From contig NZ_JAKZKV010000007.1 of the NCBI RefSeq assembly GCF_022808675.1, positions 272,586 to 336,585 of the forward strand: a stretch of 64,000 nt of DNA, in the 5' to 3' direction. This document shows, in pieces, positions 52,823-59,914 of the stretch. The translations under genes and the position numbers were made by a program. Source of the DNA: Parabacteroides sp. FAFU027. Lineage in GTDB: Bacteria; Bacteroidota; Bacteroidia; Bacteroidales; UBA7332. A model generated the notes under the pieces. That model was given only the letters and a program-made list of their open reading frames with translations. It was not told the DNA's origin and did no database searches. Each line of letters starts with the position of its first letter. The first letter of the stretch is position 1.

Positions 52823-54200
52823 CGATATTACCGGTTCGGTTACTTTAGTAGGTTTCGGCCCCGGTAATCCCGATTTGCTCACCATTGCCGGGGAGAAGGC
52901 GATTGCCGGAGCCGACATTATATTTCACGATGACCTGATCGACCAGGAATTTTTAGGAAAATACAAAGCTGATAAAGTATATGTAGGCAAACGCCGACAC
53001 AAACACAGTGCCAATCAGGAGGACATTAACCAGTTGCTCCTGGATGCTGCCCTTGCCGGAAAGAAAGTAGTACGGGTAAAAGGTGGAGACCCGATGGTAT
53101 TTGCCCACGGAGGAGAAGAGATCGAATTGCTGGAGAAAAATAATATCCCGGTCACGGTTATTCCGGGAATCTCAACCGGTTTGGCGGTGGCATCATTGAC
53201 TAAAGTGCCCCTCACCCACCGCAATGTCTCGTCATCTGTCTCCTTCATCTCGGGACATGCGGCTGAGATTGGGTTGCCCAATACGGACACGTTGGTCTGC
53301 TACATGGCGGGATTCAACATCCACCGCATTGCAGCCAAAGCAATCGCCGAAGGCCGCGATCCACAGACTGCGGTCATGCTGGTATCCAAAGTTTCCACAC
53401 CGGAGCAACAGGAGTTCTACTCCACCTTTGAGGAATTGAGCAAAGGTCCGGTCAACTACCCCACCCCACTTATCGCAGTTATCGGTGATGTCGTGAAACT
53501 GAAACATCACGATTCTTCAACAGTCGAAAAACCGACTTACTTAGTTACCGGCACTGATGCGCATCACTATTATTCTTATGGAAAAATAGTCCACCAACCG
53601 CTGATTCACCTGGCAGCGCTGGAAGATACGACAGATCTTGACACTCATGTGCAGGACCTACACAACTACGACTGGCTGATCTTTACCAGCCGTTTTGCCG
53701 TTAAATATTTCTTCGAATCGCTTCACCGTATAGGTAAGGATACTCGTTTCTTATGTGGCGTCAAGGTGGCTTCATTAGGTAAAATGACTTCGAATGCGAT
53801 GGCGGAATACGGAATCATCCCCGATCTGGCTTCAAAAGATGAAAGCTCGTACGGATTGATTGATGCGTTTAATGCGTATCAATCACAGGGTGACTCCAAG
53901 TCACCCCGTGATTCAGAGACAAAAGGCAAAATCCTCATTCCCCGTTCAGAGATTGCATTGAATGTATTACCCGAAGGTCTTACAAAGCAGAGATGGGACG
54001 TGACACCGGTTGCGGCATACCGCAACGTATTCCCCGACCACCTCGAACCACTCGACCTGAGCCTGATGGAGGGGATTATTTTCTCGTCACCTTCGTGCGT
54101 AGATAACTTCGTCCGCCTATACGGTGCATTACCGAAGGATAAGAAGCTGATTTCACGGGGGAAACTGACGGAAGAGCGGGTGCAGTTTTATTTGAAATAG
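52797..54200 (+). CDS. cobA: Fused uroporphyrinogen-III C-methyltransferase / uroporphyrinogen-III synthase (CobA-HemD)
   Basis: 467 residues from ATG 52797; the long ORF upstream is read through the previous gene. Residues 10 to about 250 are the SAM-dependent methyltransferase: TLVGFGPGNPDLLTIAGEKA, VRVKGGDPMVFAHGGEEIEL, VTVIPGISTGLAVASLTKVP. Residues about 255-467 are a HemD-type uroporphyrinogen-III synthase (YDWLIFTSRFAVKYFFESLH, GIIFSSPSCVDNFVRLYG). One polypeptide therefore makes uroporphyrinogen III and methylates it to precorrin-2, feeding the dehydrogenase encoded just before it. Start overlaps that gene, so coupled translation is likely. Confidence 0.93.
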   Translation: MEQSKSKNNDITGSVTLVGFGPGNPDLLTIAGEKAIAGADIIFHDDLIDQEFLGKYKADKVYVGKRRHKHSANQEDINQLLLDAALAGKKVVRVKGGDPMVFAHGGEEIELLEKNNIPVTVIPGISTGLAVASLTKVPLTHRNVSSSVSFISGHAAEIGLPNTDTLVCYMAGFNIHRIAAKAIAEGRDPQTAVMLVSKVSTPEQQEFYSTFEELSKGPVNYPTPLIAVIGDVVKLKHHDSSTVEKPTYLVTGTDAHHYYSYGKIVHQPLIHLAALEDTTDLDTHVQDLHNYDWLIFTSRFAVKYFFESLHRIGKDTRFLCGVKVASLGKMTSNAMAEYGIIPDLASKDESSYGLIDAFNAYQSQGDSKSPRDSETKGKILIPRSEIALNVLPEGLTKQRWDVTPVAAYRNVFPDHLEPLDLSLMEGIIFSSPSCVDNFVRLYGALPKDKKLISRGKLTEERVQFYLK

Positions 54201-54235
54201 TAGAAAGTAAATAATTACGTATCTAACCTATTATA

Positions 54236-54275
54236 AAAAGAGAGCCTTGATTGTTATAATCAGGGCTCTCTTTTA
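54236..54275. terminator. Bidirectional terminator between cobA-hemD and the AAA ATPase gene
   Basis: AAAAGAGAGCCTTGATT pairs with AATCAGGGCTCTCTTTT; the flanking A and T runs allow both directions. Confidence 0.9.
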
Positions 54276-54297
54276 TGATATATAGAAATGAATCCTT

Positions 54298-55509
54298 TTA
54301 TTCCAACAAATACTTAAATGCAGGTATAACTTCTATTTCAAGATTATCTTCTTGAATAAAATCATTATCGGCAAAAGTCACTATGCGTGCTTTCTTGACG
54401 TCAAAAAAGCGCATTGCCTTAACCAAACCGGCAACTTCACGTGCCAGATTATCCGGAGTAAGAGCGTAACAGACCTGAACAATTTCAACTACAGCACCTC
54501 TTTTTATTGCCACAAAGTCACATTCTCCCTGCTCATCAAAGTAATAAAGCTCCTGATATTTTATCCTCAAATGGAGAAACACCAGATTTTCCAGTTTACG
54601 CCCCCAGTCTTCCGTCATCGTAGTCGAAACCACATCAACTAATCCCATGTCAATTGCATAGACTTTTCTGGGATTTATTAATTGTGCCTTTGTAGAATGG
54701 CTGAACATCGGTAAAAAACTCACTAAATAAGAGAGCTCCAAATGCGAAAACCAGGTTAATATTGTACTTGTCGCCCCTATAGATAGCGGTTGTTTAAGCT
54801 TTGATGCAGTGATACGGTTTCCAATATTCGATACCAGAAAATTAGCCAGCCGATGAAGACTTTTCATATCTTTAATTCCATATCGTGCCACGATATCCCG
54901 AATCAGAATATCTTCAAATAGAGTTGCCAGCTGCTCATCGTCACCACTTTTGAGGTATTCAGGAAAACCTCCTGTCTGCAAATAAGATTTCAAACTTTCC
55001 GGAGATGGCTCTAGTGTTTTAAACCGGAGGTATTCACTATATGAAAATGGGAAAAGCTCCTGGGTGATATGGCGTCCGGTCAGTCTTGTTCCTAGTTCCT
55101 TACTTAACAATGAAGCATTTGAACCGGTAATCACTACCTGAAATCCTTCATCCAACTTTTGTCGAACGTACATTTCCCAACCTTGTATAAGTTGCAACTC
55201 ATCAAAGAAGAGCGTTTTAGGATTTAGCCGGTTGATGATATTATCCAGTCTGGCAAAATCAGAAATAGAAAATTCAAAGAGTTGGGGAGTTTCGAAATTG
55301 AGAAAAAGGATGGTTTCTGCATCCATTTCTTTCATCATCTGCATCAATAGGGTACTCTTTCCACATCTTCTGATGCCCGAAACAATCAATGCATGGGATG
55401 ATAAACTTTGTGTAGCCGGCACTAACTCCCGTTTCAATCCGGTATCACGCATAACCATCCTGCTTTTTTGTTGCTCAATGATTGCTGCAATAGTACTTTC
55501 TAATATCAT
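54298..55509 (-). CDS. AAA-family ATPase with DUF4143 domain
   Basis: The 403-residue protein has Walker A IVSGIRRCGKSTLLMQMM (about 42-59), Walker B TLFFDELQLIQGW and sensor VVITGSNASLLS in an N-terminal AAA_14 domain. The DUF4143 C-domain includes YSEYLRF, GGFPEYL, LIRDIVARYGIKD, VYAIDMGLVD, ENLVFLHLR and YYFDEQGECDFVAI, a PD-(D/E)xK-like core. Such proteins are scattered horizontally in bacteria and archaea; function is unknown. It lies between two sulfate-assimilation transcription units but on the other strand. A long inverted repeat covers its promoter. Confidence 0.9.
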   Translation of the reverse strand: MILESTIAAIIEQQKSRMVMRDTGLKRELVPATQSLSSHALIVSGIRRCGKSTLLMQMMKEMDAETILFLNFETPQLFEFSISDFARLDNIINRLNPKTLFFDELQLIQGWEMYVRQKLDEGFQVVITGSNASLLSKELGTRLTGRHITQELFPFSYSEYLRFKTLEPSPESLKSYLQTGGFPEYLKSGDDEQLATLFEDILIRDIVARYGIKDMKSLHRLANFLVSNIGNRITASKLKQPLSIGATSTILTWFSHLELSYLVSFLPMFSHSTKAQLINPRKVYAIDMGLVDVVSTTMTEDWGRKLENLVFLHLRIKYQELYYFDEQGECDFVAIKRGAVVEIVQVCYALTPDNLAREVAGLVKAMRFFDVKKARIVTFADNDFIQEDNLEIEVIPAFKYLLE

Positions 55510-55525
55510 TTTACAAGTTATTTGA

Positions 55526-55599
55526 TGGTAGAATACAAATCTGTTTGATACAAAAATACAAATTTGTTCGATACCATCAAACAGACCCGTATTCTACCA
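55526..55599. promoter_or_regulatory. 24-bp-arm inverted repeat with direct repeats over the AAA ATPase promoter
   Basis: TGGTAGAATACAAATCTGTT plus TGAT (55526-55549) is mirrored, with 3 mismatches, at 55576-55599. Between them lies a TATTTTTGT -7 element on the minus strand (55558-55550). Two direct copies of GTATC(A/G)AACA(A/G)ATTTGTATT overlap the promoter. It looks like an autoregulatory operator. Confidence 0.6.
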
Positions 55600-55628
55600 G
55601 ACTACAAATCCCCATTTTTCTCCCCATA

Positions 55629-55700
55629 TACCATATTTTAGGTAGCAATATGCCCTGATTACGGGATTTTAAAGCGCTCCGAAAGTGACGTACTTTGCAC
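55629..55700 (+). promoter_or_regulatory. Regulatory region of cysD
   Basis: TACC-N8-GGTA (55629-55644) lies 51 bp, GGTAG to ACTTTGCA (55692-55699), upstream of the -7-like element, precisely the layout before the sirohaem genes at 52119. Confidence 0.65.
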
Positions 55701-55743
55701 TATCGGAAACCGAAATTAAAAAACCCAAACATCATATCAGGAC

Positions 55744-56646
55744 ATGAGCTACAAACTGACCCATTTGAAAGAACTGGAGGCGGAGTCTATTTTTATCCTA
55801 CGCGAAGTGGCGGCGCAATTCGAACGTCCGGTGCTTCTCTTTTCCGGCGGAAAAGATTCCATCGTAATGACGCATCTGGCTTACAAGGCCTTCTATCCGG
55901 CTGCTATACCATTCCCGCTTTTGCACATAGATACGGGACATAACTTCCCCGAAACCATTGAGTACCGCGATAATCTGGTAAAAAAAATCGGTGCCACTTT
56001 GTTGGTCGGTCTGGTGCAGGATGACATTGACGCAGGACGTTCGGTAGAAGAAAAAGGCTACAACGCCAGCCGCAACAAACTGCAAACCGTTACGCTGCTC
56101 AATGCATTGGAGAAACACAAATTCGATGCGGCCCTCGGCGGTGCCCGTCGTGACGAAGAGAAAGCCCGTGCCAAAGAGCGCTTCTTCTCACACCGGGATG
56201 AATTCGGCCAGTGGGATCCGAAGAACCAGCGCCCGGAGTTATGGAACATCTTCAACGGTAAAAAACACCTCGGTGAGCACTTCCGCGTGTTTCCACTCAG
56301 TAACTGGACCGAAATGGATATCTGGCAATATATCCTCCAGGAAAATATTGAAATGCCAAGCCTCTACTACACCCACGAACGTGAAGTCATCGAGCGCGAC
56401 GGCATTCTGTTGGCCAACTTACCGTTCGTCAACAAACGTCCGGATGAAATACCGGTTGTAAAACGGGTACGTTGCCGCACCATCGGAGATGTGACCTGTA
56501 CCGGACTCACCCTCTCCGAAGCGAACTCACTCGAAGAGATTATCGACGAAATTGCCTCTTCCCGCATCACCGAACGCGGTGGCCGATCAGACGACAAACG
56601 CTCCGAAGCGGCAATGGAAGACCGGAAAAAAGAGGGATATTTCTAA
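55744..56646 (+). CDS. cysD: Sulfate adenylyltransferase subunit 2 (small subunit)
   Basis: The 300-residue PP-loop enzyme activates sulfate with ATP to APS, together with the GTPase CysN. It has the PP-loop LLFSGGKDSIVMTHLAYKAF (about 31-50), HIDTGHNFPETIEYRDNL, ALGGARRDEEKARAKERFFS and the C-terminal RERGGRSDDKRSEAAMEDRK-like basic tail. Cytoplasmic. cysN starts 80 bp downstream in the same direction. Confidence 0.96.
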   Translation: MSYKLTHLKELEAESIFILREVAAQFERPVLLFSGGKDSIVMTHLAYKAFYPAAIPFPLLHIDTGHNFPETIEYRDNLVKKIGATLLVGLVQDDIDAGRSVEEKGYNASRNKLQTVTLLNALEKHKFDAALGGARRDEEKARAKERFFSHRDEFGQWDPKNQRPELWNIFNGKKHLGEHFRVFPLSNWTEMDIWQYILQENIEMPSLYYTHEREVIERDGILLANLPFVNKRPDEIPVVKRVRCRTIGDVTCTGLTLSEANSLEEIIDEIASSRITERGGRSDDKRSEAAMEDRKKEGYF

Positions 56647-56725
56647 TCTCCGTACGGACACCCCTATATAGTTGTCCGCATAATCAAAGCAAGCAACTTT
56701 ACCCAAACCCAACATCAAAAGAACT

Positions 56726-58066
56726 ATGTCACTGACAACATTAGATATACAGAAAAAAGACGAATCAGGAAGCGGCTACCTCAATATGGAACTGCTCCGG
56801 TTCTCCACCGCAGGAAGTGTGGATGATGGTAAAAGTACCCTCATCGGTCGTCTTCTCTACGATAGCAAATCCATCTTCGAAGACCAGCTCGAAGCTGTGA
56901 AAGAGGCCAGCAAACGCAGCGGTACCGACGAGGTGAACCTTGCTCTCCTGACCGACGGACTTCGTGCCGAACGTGAACAGGGTATTACCATCGACGTGGC
57001 TTATCGTTATTTTGCAACTCCTAAACGCAAGTTTATCATTGCCGATACTCCGGGACACATCCAGTACACCCGCAACATGGTGACCGGCGCCTCGACCTCT
57101 GACTTGTCCATCATCCTCATTGATGCCCGCAACGGTATTCTGGAACAGACCATCCGTCACTCCTACATCGCATCGTTGCTGCAAATTCCTTATGTAGTGA
57201 TTTGCGTCAACAAAATGGACCTGGTGGATTTCTCCGAAGAGGTATTCAATAAAATCCAGGAGGATTACAAGAAAATCACCAACGCTGTACCTTTGCGCAA
57301 TGTTCGCTTCGTTCCTATTTCTGCCCGCGATGGCGACAATGTGGTGGAACGTTCTGAAAATACGCCGTGGTACAAAGGCCAAACCCTGCTCGACATTCTC
57401 GAGACTACTCCGGTAGAGCACAAAATCAATTCTGAAGCTGCGCGTTTCCCGGTTCAGTACGTGATTCGCCCGTATCAGGATAAATATCATGACTACCGCG
57501 GTTATGCTGGTCGCCTGGCCGGAGGTCAACTGAACGTGGGTGACCCGGTGGTTATTCTTCCTTCAGGAGTAAAATCGACCGTGAAGTCAATCAATGATTT
57601 TGACAAAGAGCTGGAAACTGCCTTTGCGCCTCAATCGGTAACCGTCCACCTGAATGACCAGGTAGATGCCAGCCGTGGCGACATCATCGTAAAAGACGAC
57701 GAGCACCTGCCACAGGTAGGCCAAAACGTATCGCTGATGGTGAGCTGGCTCAACGAAAAACCGTTGCAACTCAACAACAAATACATCATCCGCCATGCGA
57801 CCAGTGAGACGAAAGGCATTATCAAGGAGATTGTTTACAAGGTAAATATCAATACGTTGGAGAATAACTTTGCGGACAAAACCATTCATGCCAATGATAT
57901 CGCGCTAATCAATATCCGCACTGCCAAACCGCTGGTCTTTGACTCCTACAGCAAGAACCGCATCACCGGTAGCCTTGTGTTCATTGACGAAAATACCTTT
58001 GAAACCGTAGGTGCCGGTATGATTATTGATGATTTGGAGAACGTGACTGATGGAAGATTTATCTGA
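56726..58066 (+). CDS. cysN: Sulfate adenylyltransferase subunit 1 (GTPase subunit)
   Basis: The 446-residue EF-Tu-like GTPase drives APS synthesis by CysD. It has G1 GSVDDGKSTLIGRLLYD (about 30-46), switch II in FIIADTPGHIQYTRNMVTGA, NKMD (G4) and FVPISARDGDNV. Domains II and III complete the protein at VTDGRF. No APS kinase (CysC) domain is fused, matching the APS-type CysH encoded next. A 249-bp palindrome-rich gap precedes cysH. Confidence 0.96.
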   Translation: MSLTTLDIQKKDESGSGYLNMELLRFSTAGSVDDGKSTLIGRLLYDSKSIFEDQLEAVKEASKRSGTDEVNLALLTDGLRAEREQGITIDVAYRYFATPKRKFIIADTPGHIQYTRNMVTGASTSDLSIILIDARNGILEQTIRHSYIASLLQIPYVVICVNKMDLVDFSEEVFNKIQEDYKKITNAVPLRNVRFVPISARDGDNVVERSENTPWYKGQTLLDILETTPVEHKINSEAARFPVQYVIRPYQDKYHDYRGYAGRLAGGQLNVGDPVVILPSGVKSTVKSINDFDKELETAFAPQSVTVHLNDQVDASRGDIIVKDDEHLPQVGQNVSLMVSWLNEKPLQLNNKYIIRHATSETKGIIKEIVYKVNINTLENNFADKTIHANDIALINIRTAKPLVFDSYSKNRITGSLVFIDENTFETVGAGMIIDDLENVTDGRFI

Positions 58067-58080
58067 TAAATAAGGGAGTA

Positions 58081-58286
58081 GTTGAACCCTTTCAGGGTTC
58101 AGCATCCTTTCGACTCTTTTACCACGGGTTTCACCCGTGGTTATTGGTTCCGCCGATTTTCAATTCAGATTCAATCCTTTCTGGATTGCAAAATACCACA
58201 AACCACGAAGTGGTTTAATTTGAATAACCACGGGTGAAACCCGTGGATTGAGCTCCATATCAAACCGAGCCCTGAAAGGGCTCAAC
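58081..58286. repeat. Nested inverted repeat between cysN and cysH
   Basis: Outer arms GTTGAACCCTTTCAGGGTTC (58081-58100) and GAGCCCTGAAAGGGCTCAAC (58267-58286) are inverted copies with two mismatches. Inner arms carry CCACGGGTTTCACCCGTGG (58122-58140) and CCACGGGTGAAACCCGTGG (58228-58246). Each arm is itself palindromic, and further small palindromes fill the centre. Confidence 0.85.
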
Positions 58287-58315
58287 AACAAATTACCTAT
58301 AGTATTTTCTGAAAC

Positions 58316-59035
58316 ATGAATATAGTAGCCCTACAACAACAATTCGAAAAAAGCAGCACAGAAGATGTGCTACGCTATTTTCTCAAAGAATACAAAGGGA
58401 AAATCGCCCTCTCATCGAGCCTGAGTATCGAAGACCAGGTATTGACCGACCTCGTGGCAAAGATTGATAAAGAAACCCGCATCTTCACTCTGGATACCGG
58501 TCGTCTTTTTCCCGAAACCTACTCGTTGATTGATAAAACCAATAAAAAGTACAGTATCGCCATCGAAGTCTTTTTCCCGAATCACGAAAAGGTGGAGGAG
58601 ATGGTGAAGACTAACGGCATCAACCTCTTTTACAATAGTGTAGAGAAACGGAAACAGTGCTGCCAGGTACGGAAACTGGAACCGTTGAAACGCTCTTTCC
58701 AGGGGCTGGAAGTTTGGATTTGCGGTCTGCGCCAGGAACAATCCATTACCCGATTTAATACAAAAGCTGTGGAATGGGATGAAGCCAACGGTATCATCAA
58801 AATCAATCCGTTGGTCAACTGGGTGGAGAAAGATGTGTGGGATTATATCAAAGCCAACGATGTCCCCTACAACGAACTGCATGATAAAGGTTTCCCAAGC
58901 ATCGGTTGCCAACCGTGTACCCGTGCTATCCAGCCGGGTGAAGACCTGCGCGCCGGACGTTGGTGGTGGGAAGCACCCGAACATAAAGAGTGCGGACTTC
59001 ACAACCGTCCGAAAAAGAAAAAAGAGGCTGAATAA
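58316..59035 (+). CDS. cysH: Adenylylsulfate (APS) reductase, assimilatory
   Basis: The 239-residue PP-loop reductase has SSSLSIEDQVLTDLV, TLDTGRLFPETYSLI and WICGLRQEQSITR. Cys residues CC (115-116) in KRKQCCQVRK and CxxC (198-201) in GCQPCTRAI are the [4Fe-4S] ligands that mark APS reductases rather than PAPS reductases. With CysDN it reduces sulfate via APS directly to sulfite. The ATG at 58316 gives the usual length. The stop lies inside the terminator's stem region. Confidence 0.94.
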   Translation: MNIVALQQQFEKSSTEDVLRYFLKEYKGKIALSSSLSIEDQVLTDLVAKIDKETRIFTLDTGRLFPETYSLIDKTNKKYSIAIEVFFPNHEKVEEMVKTNGINLFYNSVEKRKQCCQVRKLEPLKRSFQGLEVWICGLRQEQSITRFNTKAVEWDEANGIIKINPLVNWVEKDVWDYIKANDVPYNELHDKGFPSIGCQPCTRAIQPGEDLRAGRWWWEAPEHKECGLHNRPKKKKEAE

Positions 59036-59048
59036 GCCTCTTTTTTTT
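59023..59048. terminator. Terminator after cysH (usable in both directions)
   Basis: AGAGGCT pairs with AGCCTCT, flanked by T8 on the plus side and an A-rich run on the other; it overlaps the end of cysH and may also end ribB. Confidence 0.8.
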
Positions 59049-59075
59049 ATAGATTAACGTCAGCTGAATTAGCTG

Positions 59076-59699
59076 TTATACATTATGCTCTTTTCGGTAC
59101 TCTTTCAACTGGGTAATGGAGATAAGCTTCACGTTGTGTAGTTTAGCTACTTCTACCAGGTCATCCCAGCGGGCCATGGTTCCGTCATCATTCATTACCT
59201 CAACCATCACTCCGGCTGGAGATAAACCCGCAAGACGGGGCAAATCAACAGATGCCTCCGTATGCCCCATGCGGCCAAGCACTCCTTCCGGATGTGCAAT
59301 CAATGGGAAGATGTGTCCGGGACGTCCCAGTTCTTCTGGATTGGTTTCTTTGTCCACCAGGGCTTGCACGGTCATTGCTCGGTCGTAAGCCGAAATTCCG
59401 GTAGTGCAACCTTTACCTTTCAAATCCACAGAAACGGTAAATGCAGTTGTCATGACAGCTGTATTGCTCTGAACCATGCGTTCAAGTGAAAGTTCCTGAC
59501 AACGTTCAGCGGTCAATCCCACGCAAATCAGGCCGCGGCCATGTTTTGCCATGAAATTGATGATTTCAGGTGTGGTTAATTCAGCGGCAGCAATAAAATC
59601 GCCCTCATTTTCGCGGGCAATATCATCGAAAACCAATACAACTTTTCCTTGCCGGATATCATCGATGGCTTCTGCTACTGTGTTTAATTGATAAGTCAT
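59076..59699 (-). CDS. ribB: 3,4-dihydroxy-2-butanone 4-phosphate synthase
   Basis: About 207 residues from ATG 59699 (MTYQLNTVAEAIDDIRQGKV); upstream start at 59735 is less likely. Family motifs are VVLVFDDIARENEGDFIAAA (acidic metal site), TGISAYDRAMTVQALVD and GHIFPLIAHPEGVLGRMGHTEASVDL. It makes the four-carbon precursor of riboflavin from ribulose 5-phosphate. The GTP cyclohydrolase II domain (RibA) often fused to it is absent, so this is the monofunctional type. Confidence 0.95.
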   Translation of the reverse strand: MTYQLNTVAEAIDDIRQGKVVLVFDDIARENEGDFIAAAELTTPEIINFMAKHGRGLICVGLTAERCQELSLERMVQSNTAVMTTAFTVSVDLKGKGCTTGISAYDRAMTVQALVDKETNPEELGRPGHIFPLIAHPEGVLGRMGHTEASVDLPRLAGLSPAGVMVEVMNDDGTMARWDDLVEVAKLHNVKLISITQLKEYRKEHNV

Positions 59700-59788
59700 T
59701 GTCTTCTGTTTTGTGATAAAAAATTCAGGGCACAATTCTTAATTTCAATCGGATATTTGCCCATATATGTAGTTAGTAGTTTCAGGCT

Positions 59789-59797
59789 GCAAAGATA
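59789..59797 (-). promoter_or_regulatory. -7 promoter element of ribB
   Basis: TATCTTTGC on the minus strand is a perfect TAnnTTTGC. The leader of about 85 nt is too short to hold a full FMN riboswitch and shows none of its conserved motifs that I can recognise. Confidence 0.6.
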
Positions 59798-59853
59798 AGT
59801 GATTATTCCGGATTTAAATTAGGATTAACGGAAGAGGACTCCGTGCTCTTTTT

Positions 59854-59892
59854 CTAAAAAAATAGCCGCAGAGAAATCATCCCTACGGCTAT
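59854..59892 (-). terminator. Rho-independent terminator after the GH3 gene
   Basis: On the minus strand ATAGCCG pairs with CGGCTAT and is followed by TTTTTTT. Confidence 0.8.
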
Positions 59893-59914
59893 ATGTGTAT
59901 TTACTGCTATCAAT

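Noticed and set aside
56765..57529. 254-codon open frame on the minus strand
   Set aside because: It lies wholly within cysN on the opposite strand and has no recognisable domain.
58412..59002. 196-codon open frame on the minus strand
   Set aside because: Antisense shadow of cysH, which has complete catalytic and cluster-binding motifs.
59700..59790. FMN riboswitch before ribB
   Set aside because: The leader is about 85 nt and I find none of the conserved RFN-element blocks.
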